The notes below the pieces were generated by a model. That model had not been told where the DNA came from. It saw only the letters and a list, made by a program, of their open reading frames with translations, and did not search any database. DNA of 64,000 nucleotides from Gordionus sp. m RMFG-2023 (lineage: Eukaryota > Nematomorpha > Gordioida > Chordodea > Parachordodidae). Position numbers and translations under genes: made by a program. Shown here one piece after another: positions 33,535 through 45,377 of this stretch (position 1 is the stretch's first letter; every line of letters starts with the position of its first letter). The stretch is taken from positions 31,172,508 through 31,236,507 of the forward strand of contig NC_088776.1 of assembly GCF_954871325.1 (NCBI RefSeq). Reading direction: 5' to 3'.

Positions 33535-34055
33535 CTATAGCGAATTAAAAAAATTTAATTTAATTTCAATATTTGAAATCTAATACTCTTAATTATGCAT
33601 TTAAAAACCAATTAGTAAATTAGTTATTTAAATCTCAACATAAATTTAAGCAGATTGCCGAAGCGGAGTAAAAGCAACCCTATACCGGTAAATATGACAG
33701 GCCCGGAATTAAAATTTTTAAAAGGAACAAGAATAAAACGTCTCAAATGTTAATGATATAGAGACGATAATCTGTTATCTGGTAACAGATCAAATTTATC
33801 TAACGTTTACTAAATAATATACCGGGTCCACGATTCAGAGTGGGAATAATATGCACGTCAGTAAAAATCTCAAGGCAATCGCGGGAAAGATACAAGATAT
33901 CCTTCAGTAAAATTCTCAGGGGGAGGGGGGGGGGGTGTGTGTGTGTAATTTTTTAAGAGGATTAAACCCCCTTTGTCCTTAGAGGGGTAGAGGGTAGTTT
34001 TGTTATTTATTATTTTTATATTTACTTATTTGTTTAAAAATGCTTTATTAGAAAA
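33535..34055. other. Non-coding stretch with hairpin and GT repeat
   Basis: Contains the inverted repeat ATCTGTTA-TCTGG-TAACAGAT at about 33773-33793, a G-run and a (GT)n tract at about 33916-33946. No gene seen. Confidence 0.5.
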
Positions 34056-34165
34056 TAAGTGTTGTCAAAAACCTTGATTAACCGATTTTTAAAAACGGCT
34101 AAATCTAAATTTTAGTTTAAAAAAATATCGAAACTTCAAAATTTTACATATAGATGGCAATAAGG
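34056..34165. repeat. K-family MITE fragment
   Basis: TAAGTGTTGTCAAAAACCTT then CCGATTTTTAAAAACGGCTA and AAATTTTAGTTTAAAAAAAT parallel the left half of the MITE at 27679-27902. No right end found. Confidence 0.5.
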
Positions 34166-35529
34166 TTTTACCCTATTTTAACCAAATCTCGAGGTCTAGG
34201 TAGTTTTTTGCCGTGCCTTTTTTTAAAAAAAATACGTACTGGAGCGAATATGAATATTGGTACCTCTGCAGGTCGCTCAAAAAAGCAAAAGAAAATATTT
34301 TTTTAAAAAAAGAAAAAAGAAAAAAAAAAGAAAAAATATTTTTTAAAAACGAAAAAAACAATAAACAAAAAACCAAATAATGAGAATAAAATACTAAAAA
34401 TAAAAAGGTTACCAAATTTTTAAAATAAACAAAAATAAGGGGGTCCTCGTTCATAAACATTTTAGCCTATACTAAAAACAATTAAGTAACTAAATTAAGC
34501 CGACCGTATATTATTTACGTTTATTTGACATTATGAAAAAAGTATTTATAAAATAAGATTTCTTCAAAATTGGTACAATAGTAGAATGGGAAAAAATTCC
34601 TTAATCATATATGAACCATAAAAAAGAAATAGTTATAAAAAAAATAAAAACTATGATGTTTAGCGTAAAATGGCCCAAGTATTTGCAAACACCAATTCGA
34701 AGAATTATACTAAACCTATTAATGTATTTTATGTTTTATTTTGTTTGGTAAATGTTTAAGGTAAAAAAAAATATTTGATAAAATAATAAAAAAATTCTCA
34801 AAATTAGGAAATTAATAAATTAGGATCTTGTCAAAAAGGAGAATATAGAAGTTGTAAATCTTGTTTGCGTTATTATTATACCTATTAATTCTAATCAATT
34901 TTGTCATTCACAAATAAAGTAACCGAATCACAAGTCATATAAAAATGATATCGCGCCTTAGTCTATTTGCAGATAAAAGGTTTTTTCAATTTTTGAGGCA
35001 TGCTTCCAGCAAACAAAGAATAATAATTTACGGAAGTAATTTATATATATATAATATAATTAGAAAATAATTTGCTGGTATTTCGGTTTAGGCGCCATTT
35101 AATTGTTTATCAAAATTAAAATCATGTATTTTTTATTAACGATTAAGGCATTTGGCAGACCCGAGGTCCATAAGGTTTTTTAAAAATATTATATTACAAA
35201 AAATACAAATCATTATCCTTTGTTTGAAAAATGCTTTAAACATGCCTCAGAAACCGCTTTGAAAAAATGTTCTGCCTTGAGATGGCCTTATGAGTGAAGT
35301 CAACCAAATGGAAGCATTAACTCTGAAATTTATATTATCAATTGGTGCGTATTTAGTAGATTTTGTTTATTCAACCCGTTTGGTAGATAGTCTAAAGAAA
35401 CGCATTATTGTGGAAATTTTTATTGCCAAGATCATCATGTTAAAAGAGAAATTATAGAAGCCCTGAATATCTGAGTGAACCTATATGTAATGACTAAGTA
35501 CTTACATTCATCACTTTTTCAAGTCAATA
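34166..35529. other. AT-rich stretch, low-complexity
   Basis: The 95-codon minus frame at 34173-34460 is made of A/T runs translating to Phe/Leu repeats and is not a gene. At 35220-35420 weak plus-strand traces of the P52-type hAT zinc-finger region may be present (CFNPFGR followed by KRIIVEIFI), upstream of the relic at 35690. Confidence 0.45.
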
Positions 35530-35650
35530 AACAGGCACGCTTTAGGCTGAGTCTTAAATATCGATTTTGAATTGCGATTCAAAAATCATTTACGTTTATA
35601 TACATAGTTTCTATTTCCCCGATTCGAAATATTTTTGAATGATGATTTAT
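35530..35650 (-). repeat. Dispersed repeat L, copy 1
   Basis: The reverse complement (AATATTTCGAATCGGGGAAA ... TTTTTGAATCG ... CGATATTTAAGACTCAGCCT) matches 52127-52255 over its whole length in the same order. The shared block ends sharply at ACTCAGCCTAA, as a transposon terminus would. Confidence 0.65.
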
Positions 35651-35689
35651 TCTTATTATAGATATTATTTGTTCTTTTTAGAAAGAATA

Positions 35690-36500
35690 TAATTGGAGAA
35701 TCTTTGACGGAGCAGCAAATATGCGAAGTGAATGTTTGTTTGCAGGCTCAAATTAAGCCAGTGTTATTCTCAATTTATGCGTTTGTGATGCATGGAATAA
35801 TCCTGAGGCGAAGAATCACACTTATCAGTCTTGCCACTTTTTTATAGAATGAATTATTAAAGTAACGAGATATAGACAAGAAAGTATTACCAGGTTAAAG
35901 GTTAAAAAAACTAAAAAATTCAAAAAATTAGTAAAACGGTATAGTGGGCGCGTGAGAAGGCATTTTTGATTAATGTCAAGAATGCCCTAATACCAACTAA
36001 TATAAATATCTTACATTACATATATTGGAACAATTTTTTTGAATCAAAAACAACTTTAAAATCTGAAGCTATATTAAATAAAATATGCTAATTTAAATAT
36101 TGGCTTAAATCTTTTAGAAATAAATGGGTTCTATGAAAAAATAAATGCTTACAAACAAGATATTTAGCCTAATCATGGGAAAAACTGTTGAAAATGGTAA
36201 ATCTTCTGTAAGTTCCAGAGATTTCCTTTTAATAATATGAAAGCTATCAATATGACAATTATTGTCAATAAAAACTTGGCTTATTTTTTTATAGAACTGG
36301 AAATACTATTCTATAGAATGAGCCGTAAAAAACTTGAGGATGTATGTCCAAAGAATGCCCTTCAAATCACCGAATTGAGGTATTCAATAATATTATTGAT
36401 AGGATATTGTAACCAGTTTTATAGAAAGATTTTAAAAAAATCAACATCCTATAACGGATGCCTAATATTTTTATCAATAGATGGTTGTTGATAGCAAAGA
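35690..36500 (+). pseudogene. Probable hAT (P52-like) transposase relic
   Basis: At 35698-35750 the plus strand reads RIFDGAANMRSECLFAGSN, close to the hAT catalytic motif (A)YDGAANMSGKYNGLQA that surrounds the second acidic residue. Past stops, a frame continues to 36237-36491 with helices and spacing like the region before the hATC domain. No terminal repeats could be paired around it. Decayed and low in certainty outside the DGAANM motif. Confidence 0.5.
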
Positions 36501-37377
36501 AGGAATAATTGAAAAGGCTCTGTTTTGTTAGTGAAAGTAGATAATGAGAAACTACGAAAAAAACTAATTTCATTTTACACAATTTGTGGCAATTGATTTT
36601 ATTTTTCATAATATTTATGACATATCAGTAACAGAGCGTAGAGAAAAAATAAATTCAAGGATTTGGAAATTTGTAGTGGAAATCGCTAGCTAAATGCAGA
36701 CAAAGTGCAAGCAAGCATACATCTGCATAAATCAACTTATATATTGAATAAGAATATTTTCTTATACTATCTTTTACATAAATGAGTTGTGAACAAAATC
36801 GGTAAACTAAATCATTAAAAACAGACTACTCGCCAATATTGGCCAGAATAATTTAGGTAGGAGTCTTTTTAATGATGGCAGTTGAACGTGGATTAGTAGA
36901 GAAAATTGAAATAAGTGAAATTCTTGATAATTTCTGTAAATTATTATTATTAAAGTGGAAATTAAGCTAAGGCAAGAGAGAATATATATTAAATTAGTAT
37001 TTTCTTTTATATTATATAATATTTAACATTATATTATTTATGTATATGTAAAAATTATAAATAAAAATAAAGGGAATTTGTATACAATATAAGACTCAAT
37101 AAACAATATAAAAATGTGCAAGTAAAATTTAGGCTCCTTGAACTTTCTTTCCCAATCTGATCATGAGGCTTGCATAACTTTTTAAAGTACTGATTCTAAA
37201 GCTTAGGCATTACATTTTAGTTTAAACCTTAATCCATTTGATAAACAATATTAAAAAAGTTATTAGATTAGAAAAATATGAAAATTATTAAAAATCAAGA
37301 TAGAGCAAAGAGTTTAAAGGTACAAGAAATAAAAATAATAAAATAAACGAAATATCTAAACAAAATTACTTATCCTT
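36501..37377. other. AT-rich intervening sequence
   Basis: No gene or clear repeat recognised. Confidence 0.5.
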
Positions 37378-37649
37378 CAGTGGCATAGGCATAGGGGGGG
37401 TTCAAATACCCCCCCCCCCCCCCATGAAAAATATTTTTTTTAATTTTTAATTTTAATTTAATAAATTCATAACAAACGCTTGATTTTTATGTTTTAAATT
37501 TATTATAAATAATAATAGATATACACATTTGATTATTTTTATATTTATTTTTGGTTTGCAGCTATTTCACACCACCCAAAAAAGGGAGTTATTTATTCAA
37601 ACGTATCATGATATTGACTCAAAAAATCAAAAAAAAAACTAAAAAGATT

Positions 37650-38606
37650 TTGTCCGACCAGATTCATCGAAAGACAAGAGTCGGTGAAACTCTTTATTGA
37701 ACTATATGATGCTGTCTTTGCAGCACTAGAATTTTATATATCAAGCAAGGAAAAAGATTCAGCAGATGCCGAATCTTTTGCAGGCTATTATTAAGCCAAT
37801 TTCAATTCAATGTGTTTATTTTTTACTTAATTATACATATGATTTTAGCAAAATGCTACAAAAAATTGATTTGGATTTAAGGGAGATTATGAATAGAGCA
37901 AAGGATATTGTTGAAATATTAACAAATATCAGAAAGAATGTGGATGAAAAATTTCATGAAATATATGAAAAAGTAAAGGAGATTGCTAATATGTTTGGAA
38001 TTGAAATTTTTAAACCTAGAGTAGTCTCTAGACAATCCAATCGATCAAATATTGATGCATCTACGATTGAGGATTTTTACAAAATAAACATTTTTATTCC
38101 CCTTATTGATACATTTTTATTTCAATTAAAAGAAAGATTTATTAGTCATAATTATATTTTAAAAAGCTTTTATTTTCTTTTGCCGGTTGAGTCTAAACTG
38201 TTGATTACACTTGAAACACGAGAGGATATTAAAAAAAATCTCAGAATTTTATGCTGATGATTTAGTAGGTTCATATGATAAGTTACTTTGTGATGTCGAA
38301 TTTTGGTATAAAAATCTTGACAGAATAGGGTATTCTTTGAGACCAAAAAATGCTCTGCAGGCCCTTTCCATGTGTAATTGCATTTTAGATTCCCTGCATA
38401 ATATCAAAACTTTATTAATTATTTTAGCTACCTTGCCAATTAGTACCTGCACTAATGAAATGTCTTTTTCAACTTTAAAAAGGTTAAAAACCTATTTAAG
38501 AAACACAACCGGTGAAAAAGGTTTAAATGGATTAGCCCTATTGAATATTTATAAGGAGATTATTTTAGATAAAAATTTGATTCTAGATGAATTAGCAAAA
38601 TCTTAG
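37650..38606 (+). pseudogene. hAT (P52/ZNF862-like) transposase, C-terminal two thirds
   Basis: In order: CPTRFIERQESVKLFIELYD (about 37650-37720), then a frame change into the long segment 37766-38257 with MNRAKDIVEILTNIRKNVDE and FKPRVVSRQSNRSNIDAST, then a further frame change into 38220-38606 with the hATC domain (ILATLPISTCTNEMSFSTLK, RLKTYLRNTTGEKGLNGLAL). The set matches the vertebrate 52-kDa-repressor-of-PKR-inhibitor and ZNF862-like branch of hAT transposases. Only about two frame changes interrupt this part, so it is less decayed than its relatives at 25240 and 35690. The N-terminal zinc finger and first catalytic region are not evident. Confidence 0.8.
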
Positions 38607-38672
38607 AGAAAAGTAGATCTCTCTTTTTAAATTCAAATCAAAAAATAGCAATAAAATTTTATTAGTTTTAAT

Positions 38673-39860
38673 CAGAGTTGTTAAAAGATACTTTTTAAAT
38701 GGATCTAGATACAGATACAGATACATAGTCTCAAAAGTTATCTAGATACAGATACAGCGTCTAAAAAGTTATCAAGATACGGATACATTTTTTATTATGC
38801 TCTTATAGGTTTGCATAAACCTAAATTAATATTATATTGTGAAAATTCAAATGAGCTAAAAAATTTATTGACGCGATATAACATTTATCAGAATATAACT
38901 AAAATAATGATTTTAATATAATATATGAAAATATATGATTAAATAATTATAAATAATTATTAGATTTCAGTAATAAAATATTTTCAAAATTTTGATCATT
39001 TAGGTATCCTCGTTTATCTTTAAAGACATTTTTAGCAACACTAAATAGTCTTTCCACAGGGGCGCTTGAAGGAATTGTAGTGTTATATTTAATAAATAAC
39101 AATTTTATATCAGGGTATTCTTTAAAAATGCTAAAATCTCTACATTCATTTTTGAAAAAATTATTTAAAATTTGTTGATTATCAAAATTTAAATCATTAT
39201 TAGAAATTATATATGCTGTAGGGTACTGAAAAAAATTTGAAATTAAATTTTTTTTTTTGGCAGGTTATTTGCTTGCAGTCAGTTGATGACTTTGATAATT
39301 CACCAGCTAATCTTTGTATCAATTGTTTTCTTTTATTAAGCTTTTCTTCCATTTGCAATCATGTCCAATCAAGTTTAAAAAAAGGGTGGAGCATGGTTGC
39401 TATAATATTATCATCTTCAAATAAGGTCACAATAAACCTAGAATTATTAAATATTTTTAATTTATTAATTTACCATTTCCATATTGTAATATTAAAATTT
39501 GTATGGTTTACTGATAAACTCTCACATAATATTTAAATTAATGAATATTTATATATATTTTTTATATATAAGTTTTAATATTTTATGTATATATAATTCT
39601 TTATTATAGTATTAATAAATATTAATATATAATATATATATATATTTATTTATTTCATAAGCTCATATGAAATAAAATAAATTTTACAGTCAAATATTTT
39701 TATTTATAATAAAAAAAGGGGTATATAAAATGTATCTTAAAAAGTATCTAAAAACAGATACAGATACCTCTAAAAAATTCTAGATACAGATACAGATACC
39801 TTTCTAAAAAATCTATCTAGATACAGATACAGATACTACATTTTTATTTTAACAACTCTG
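38673..39860. mobile_element. hAT element nested in the larger hAT, perfect TSD
   Basis: Ends CAGAGTTGTTAAAAGATAC (left) and, reverse complemented, CAGAGTTGTTAAAATAAAA (right), flanked by a perfect 8-bp duplication GTTTTAAT (38665-38672 and 39861-39868). Subterminal arrays of the 6-bp unit GATACA occur at 38698-38790 and 39725-39835. It inserted just after the transposase stop codon of the surrounding element. A minus-strand transposase fragment remains inside. Confidence 0.95.
38950..39200 (-). pseudogene. hAT transposase hATC fragment in the nested element
   Basis: The minus strand reads FKEYPDIKLLFIKYNTTIPS, SAPVERLFSVAKNVFKDKRG and QNFENILLLK, a textbook hATC segment with the PVERLFS motif and the KR-R/G-L region. 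It lacks the catalytic domain and is a deletion derivative; it belongs to the same branch as the fragment at 553-850. Confidence 0.85.
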
Positions 39861-40368
39861 GTTTTAATATATAATCAATTTTTTTTTGTAAAACAATTAT
39901 TATTTATAAGATAATATCATCATATTTTTTTAAATACCATTATTTACAAAGAATTACACATATTTTATATAATTGTAAAAAATTACTTTTTTTTAAATAG
40001 AGTCTTTATACATTATAATTTTTAATATTAAAATCTGTATTATATAAAATATCAACATTTTGAAAATATTTTAATTAATAAAAATATATACATGATTAAA
40101 TAAAGGAATGTATAATAAAATACCCTAAAATTTTGTTATATGAAAATATAAAACAATTTTAACAAATCCAAAAATATAAGCAATTAAGTGTTCAAAAAAA
40201 TGTGAGGTTTGGGGGGCGAAGTCCCCCCCCCCCCAATTTGAAACCCCCCCTCCCAATGATAACATCTTGGCTACGCCACTGCTATCCTTCAAATTTTTAT
40301 TTTGGGTATAAAAAATAAAAATCTTACAATTTTTTTTTTACAGAATCCCTTATATTCTTAAAAACCAA

Positions 40369-40538
40369 AGTGATGATAAAAGTATGACTCATATAAGTGG
40401 TCGATTAAATTGGTTGACCAAATTAATCGACTAGTTCAGGTAGAATAATTCGGTCCCTCGGGGTGGAGTCAATTTTTCGACAAAAAACTCGACTTGAGTC
40501 ATGTTTTAGTCGACTAAATTTAGCAGTTTAACAACACT
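40369..40538. repeat. Possible short MITE with GTCGACTAAA-type inner repeats
   Basis: Right end, reverse complemented, AGTGTTGTTAAACTGCTAAA; a weaker matching left end AGTGATGATAAAAGTATGA. Inside are TGGTCGATTAAATTGG, AATTAATCGACTAG and TTAGTCGACTAAATT, which could pair across the element. No clear target duplication. Confidence 0.5.
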
Positions 40539-42500
40539 CTATGAGAATCTATGTACCTCTGTGGATAAGAAACTCTTATAATTTAGTAGCTGCAAATTAA
40601 AAACTAATCAAAAGACGTGTGGCATCTTTAGAAAGTGTGATACAAATGATGGATTATACGCGAAATTGAAAACAAATATAATAATTGATTTTTTACCCTC
40701 AAACGCTAAGATAAGGCAATTGTTTATTAAAATAAATACTAATACTAAATACGCTTTTGCAATTAAAATTAGAAAAGGTCAATCCCGATTGCATACGATC
40801 ATAGTGTCACTTGGAAGCATCCCGTTTTTTATTATTTTTTTAAAAATATAATTTGTAACAAATATTTTTCGTAAAAATTTGATTATAAAATTTATTCGTA
40901 GATTTTTAAGATTTTTACACGCACTTTTTTAAATAGAGAAAGTTAGATTTTTTATTATAGAATTAGGAAATTAATGAAGAGGTTTTATCAATTTAAAAGA
41001 AATGAAAGCAAATTTTCTTTTAGATATTAATATAAAAGTATTACCATAATGAAAATTTTACCTAATGCGAAAGTTACCAATTTAACTTAAGATTATTAGA
41101 TTTACTATTCCATTGAACAACGATACTAAGAATTATTTATCAAAATGAGGTCCTTAAATTTTTTTCAGCGAGTTCTAGGACGCTGGAATTTATTTAGTAA
41201 AATATAAAATTAGTTTACCTTAGTTTTTCCTTTTTTAAAGAACTCCGATGCATTTTTAATATATTTATTAATTAGTTTTAGATTACAAAGTTAAAACATA
41301 TAAATAATGCATTTTTTTCAAAGCTTTTAAGCCTTTCTATTGATATATTTAAAATTTAGAACACTTTATTCTTTCTGTGTTTTGTTATATTTTATCCAGA
41401 ATTAGAATGTTATGGATATGTTTGAATATGATTGCCCATTTGGAAAATTATCAAAATGTATGTAAGTTTAAATGACATTTTTTAAAAAAATAATACAATG
41501 CATATCCTTATTGAATTCATTTCTTTTTGTTGTAATGAATGTAATATTAGACTCAGAGATAAGAGCAATCAAACTGATAACTTAATGAGAGATACGTTTT
41601 TATTTTAACCAAAAAAAATGATGACTACAAATTTAAAATATTTTGGAAGATTTCTGCCATTATTAGAGAATCATTTAAATTATTTATCATAAATTATGTT
41701 AATTTGTCATTTATATTTAATTCGAAACCTATACGAAGCTGATTCAATCCCTGATAAAACTTAATAAATATTTAAGATTATTATTTTGAATTTCTAAACC
41801 AAGGTTTCGTGAGATATGGTGTGCTAGTATAACGTTTAAGGTGGAATTTTTCAAATAGACATACTCTATAAATGGCGCGGTCTTTTATATCGTGATATGC
41901 TTACAACAAACCATCACTAAAAATTTTGACTAATTTTTGTTTCAATTTAAATACCAATCTTTTTGTCACACCATACCCAACGGTCTTGCCTTCCGATAAA
42001 GATTTAGGAAAAATTAACAACTCTTAAAAACCTAAAATATTATCTTAAGACTAAAATCGAAATACAGTTTTTTAAATTGTTTGTTTAACAATATGTTGAT
42101 GAATAAGTGTATTGATAATGGTTTTGCCATGTACAATTATATCATCAAATGAATTTTCATAATTTGTCTAGTTGGACTTATTACATATTATACTTCATAT
42201 AGTATATGTGCTCCATGTTTTATTAGAACTTTTGTTTGGATGTAAAATATATATATTTTGTTTTCCAAATCATTTTATTAAACGATTCGTTTTCAAAAGT
42301 AAAATAAAAATATACAAACAAAATGTTAAATTAGTTTATATTCAAAAAAATTAAATTCCTTCCATTTTTAAATATTCTAAATAAAATATAGTCTTATAAT
42401 TCCTAAAATATTCGTACCATTAATTAACTTATAAAACACATATTATTTTAATTTAATTATTTTGAATTTCTTCTCAAGCTCACATCAAACCCAATAATTA
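40539..42500. other. AT-rich stretch downstream of the orphan gene
   Basis: No gene recognised. On the minus strand, which is the sense of the neighbouring gene, TTTAATTAA-rich sequence and several AATAAA or AATATA sites lie between 42350 and 42480 and could serve for polyadenylation, but none stands out. Confidence 0.45.
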
Positions 42501-45377
42501 TTAATAGAGAGCAACCAACAAGCCTGCTAGTATAGCACCAATTGTCATGATAGCTATAACAATCCAAAGCGATATAAACAACCCGCTGCACCAAGAGTGA
42601 CAATTAATCCCACTTTTGAATCCCTTTTTGTTTTTTAAAACAGAATTTTTATGCGATTTTGGACATTTATCATAGTAATCATCATTAGCATATATAGAAT
42701 CTAAGCTTATAAACTGAGGGGAGTAAGATTCATATTTTTGAGTGGATGGAATTAATGGTAGCGGATAATGTCCCGAGTAGTGACTTATAGATTTGGCAAT
42801 TGGTTCTTGAAAATCTAAGAATAGAGAGTTGCTTTTAGGAAGAGTATTAGTGGGGCTTGACTGCTGGTTATTTATTTCATATGGGACTTTCATCCTCATA
42901 AATTCAGAATCACCATTTGATTGCAGAAATTTAGTATTATTATTAACTGAGGTATCGTTGGGCATGATAACTGATTCATGCAATCTGAGAGAACATCTAT
43001 TTTTCAAGCCTTTATACTGGTTACGTTTATGTTTGCCAATGGATATAAATTTATTCGGTACCCTGACCATATTATTGTCATCATCATTGGGATAATAATA
43101 GTATTCATAAAGTTGATTTTGTCGAACATTCTTTATACATCCTAATTTCCCTATAACTAACTGTGCTGGGATTTGTATATGACCAATAAAATGGCGACAG
43201 ATCTGTTCCCTGTATATGTTTTCACAATTGCATCCTCGCGTTACAATTGGTACATTTATTAGGGTCATATGTGAGGATATGTATGGATAATAAGATCTTA
43301 TCGGATCCAAAATATTGTAGGAGGTAGCGATCCCACGATCATCGTATGGTACTAAAGCCCATTTATTACTTCGATCGTAGATTTGGGAATGCCTCAAATT
43401 ATAAAATTCATTATTATATATTCTTTGTCCCTGATAATAAATTTCGTCGTTTAATAAATGAGGGATCGTTTTTGATAAGTGTTGGGGGTGGAGGGTCCCA
43501 TTGAAATTACTAATGCAAGAATGAATTTCTTGATTTTTTGAATTTTGTATATCGATAAAAATTCTAGTTGAACTATTTTCAATGATTGATGTTGACGATA
43601 TTTCATTAAATTGCGTAGTAAATTTAGGATAATCTGGCTCTATATTTTCATTTTCTTTATATATTGATTTTATTGCGATTGGAATATTATCACTGTCTTT
43701 CTCACTAACATCATTAGTTTTATTTAAATTCTTTATACAATCAAACTCCTTTTGCTCACTACTTTGACTCCTGGCACACACATATTCCGGCTGGTTGTAA
43801 AAAACCTCTTTTGATGACGCATTTTTATGATGATTTATTTTTATATTTTTGACTGCATCTTGGTAGCCGCATTTAATTTTATCTTCTTGATAAATATCAT
43901 CATAATAGATTGGCACTTTGTTCCAAACGTATTTAGGTGCTGAATCCATAAATTTAGGACGATTTATTTTTTCAGTATAATAACCGTCTCTCAAATAATT
44001 TGAAAAATGATTGGTTATATTGCAATTATATTTCATATCATCAATCGGATGAGAATCTCTCTCAGCTACTGAGTTGAATCTATCTTCAAAATAACTGGGG
44101 TAATGTGCATTTTTATAAATATTAGGAATATAAAGAGCCGGGTTATAGCAATTTTTTGAGCTGGCAGATTGAAATGGTGTATGTATATTATTTCTTTGAT
44201 AACGATCTAATTCTGGCAAGTAAGAATTTCTGTGTCTATGATTTCTATTTGGATAATATCTAGAATCGAGATCATGACGCTGACATTGCAGAGTATTTGA
44301 AAAATAATTTTCTTGAGGATATTCAAGTTCCTTAAACCGAGCTTGGTGTAATATTTTTTGATAATTTTCTCCCTCGATTTCGTTATGATTATCCATGTTA
44401 ATTAACACATTGTTTTTAATTTTATTAGGCTGTTTAAAATAGACGCCGTACATTTTATCCCTTACTTCATGTCTTTTATGGCTCATTTTATGATTTGTAA
44501 AAAGCGAAGAGTTATTATCCGTCATGGTGTTAGGCTCTATATTAATAGGATTATTTTTAGTTTTGGTGGTGATAGTTTGATCATCAATTAATATGGATGA
44601 GTTCATATTATCAATGCTATAATTATGGATAATTGCTTGTTTACTTTGATTATTAACCATTTCCTCATTTTTAATTTTGCTCTTCAGATCCATATCGTAC
44701 TTTATATTATTATTTTTAAAATTTTCATGTTTTACATTTCGTCCAATATCAATCAACCTAATATCATCATTATTGTTGGAATTAGAGAATTCGTGATCTA
44801 TACTTACAGAATTAGATGGGCAAGATGTCACTTCTTCCTTATCGATAGTCAATTTACATTTATCTTCATCTTCGAATATCCAATCGATATTACCATTTTC
44901 TAATCGGTTTCTATAAGTTTCTTTTAAAGAAATCGTCTCGAATGAACTATTATTTTCTGCATTTTCGGTCTCATATTTTGAGGTGTAATTTATATGAGGA
45001 TCTCCATTATTTAAATTAGCATGTAGCTTAGTATTTCCGAAATTATTTTCATTCCTCCACAATGAATTTATTCCTGATCGCTTTTGTCCATGTTTATGAA
45101 AAACCAGGTTCTGATCTAATAAAGAACTATTGTTTTCATCAAATCTGATTTCAAACTTACCTACATCATTATACCCATTTTTCAATCCATTTTGATAATT
45201 AACGTCTAAATGAGATTTATCAATTTTGCCATTCGTTAAAGTCCTTAAAGTATCATTGAACAAAATTTTATTTTCTTCTTTGTTGATAATTTTGGAACCA
45301 TTTTCTATATTCTCATTTGATAACCTTTGGTTAACTTTATCATTGGAACTTTGGCAATGTATTTGTTCCTCTAACAT
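42501..45377 (-). CDS. Orphan Asn/Tyr-rich protein with C-terminal membrane anchor
   Basis: A single uninterrupted frame of 958 codons, by far the longest in the window and free of transposon motifs. It starts at an ATG in AAAACCATGTT; an in-frame stop lies about 30 bases upstream, so no longer first exon is needed. Residues 1-920 are hydrophilic, rich in Asn, Ser, Tyr, Asp and Ile, with no signal peptide. A Cys-containing patch at about 735-760 (RGCNCENIYREQICRHF) is followed by a short hydrophobic block (IQIPAQLVIGKLGC), and a basic stretch KHKRNQYKGLKNRCS follows. The last ~28 residues are one hydrophobic helix with small-residue spacing (WIVIAIMTIGAILAGLLVAL), preceded by HSWCSG, and the chain ends almost at once, so a tail-anchored protein with a large cytosolic part is the simplest reading. 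I do not recognise a family. Antisense frames inside it are shadows. Confidence 0.85.
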   Translation of the reverse strand: MLEEQIHCQSSNDKVNQRLSNENIENGSKIINKEENKILFNDTLRTLTNGKIDKSHLDVNYQNGLKNGYNDVGKFEIRFDENNSSLLDQNLVFHKHGQKRSGINSLWRNENNFGNTKLHANLNNGDPHINYTSKYETENAENNSSFETISLKETYRNRLENGNIDWIFEDEDKCKLTIDKEEVTSCPSNSVSIDHEFSNSNNNDDIRLIDIGRNVKHENFKNNNIKYDMDLKSKIKNEEMVNNQSKQAIIHNYSIDNMNSSILIDDQTITTKTKNNPINIEPNTMTDNNSSLFTNHKMSHKRHEVRDKMYGVYFKQPNKIKNNVLINMDNHNEIEGENYQKILHQARFKELEYPQENYFSNTLQCQRHDLDSRYYPNRNHRHRNSYLPELDRYQRNNIHTPFQSASSKNCYNPALYIPNIYKNAHYPSYFEDRFNSVAERDSHPIDDMKYNCNITNHFSNYLRDGYYTEKINRPKFMDSAPKYVWNKVPIYYDDIYQEDKIKCGYQDAVKNIKINHHKNASSKEVFYNQPEYVCARSQSSEQKEFDCIKNLNKTNDVSEKDSDNIPIAIKSIYKENENIEPDYPKFTTQFNEISSTSIIENSSTRIFIDIQNSKNQEIHSCISNFNGTLHPQHLSKTIPHLLNDEIYYQGQRIYNNEFYNLRHSQIYDRSNKWALVPYDDRGIATSYNILDPIRSYYPYISSHMTLINVPIVTRGCNCENIYREQICRHFIGHIQIPAQLVIGKLGCIKNVRQNQLYEYYYYPNDDDNNMVRVPNKFISIGKHKRNQYKGLKNRCSLRLHESVIMPNDTSVNNNTKFLQSNGDSEFMRMKVPYEINNQQSSPTNTLPKSNSLFLDFQEPIAKSISHYSGHYPLPLIPSTQKYESYSPQFISLDSIYANDDYYDKCPKSHKNSVLKNKKGFKSGINCHSWCSGLFISLWIVIAIMTIGAILAGLLVALY

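Larger units (their letters stand above)
37378..40281 (+). mobile_element. hAT element (P52-like), 2.9 kb, containing a second hAT
   Basis: Left end CAGTGGCATAGGCATAGG and right end, reverse complemented, CAGTGGCGTAGCCAAGATG. Flanks TTATCCTT (37370-37377) and CTATCCTT (40282-40289) match at 7 of 8. C/G homopolymers lie inside both ends, as in the D element at 24679. A transposase reading frame runs on the plus strand in the left half; the rest of the length is largely a nested insertion at 38673-39860. Removing it leaves about 1.7 kb, so the copy was already internally shortened. Confidence 0.88.

Noticed and set aside
34173-34460. 95-codon minus-strand frame rich in Phe and Leu
   Set aside because: It comes from A/T homopolymer runs; such frames are expected by chance here.
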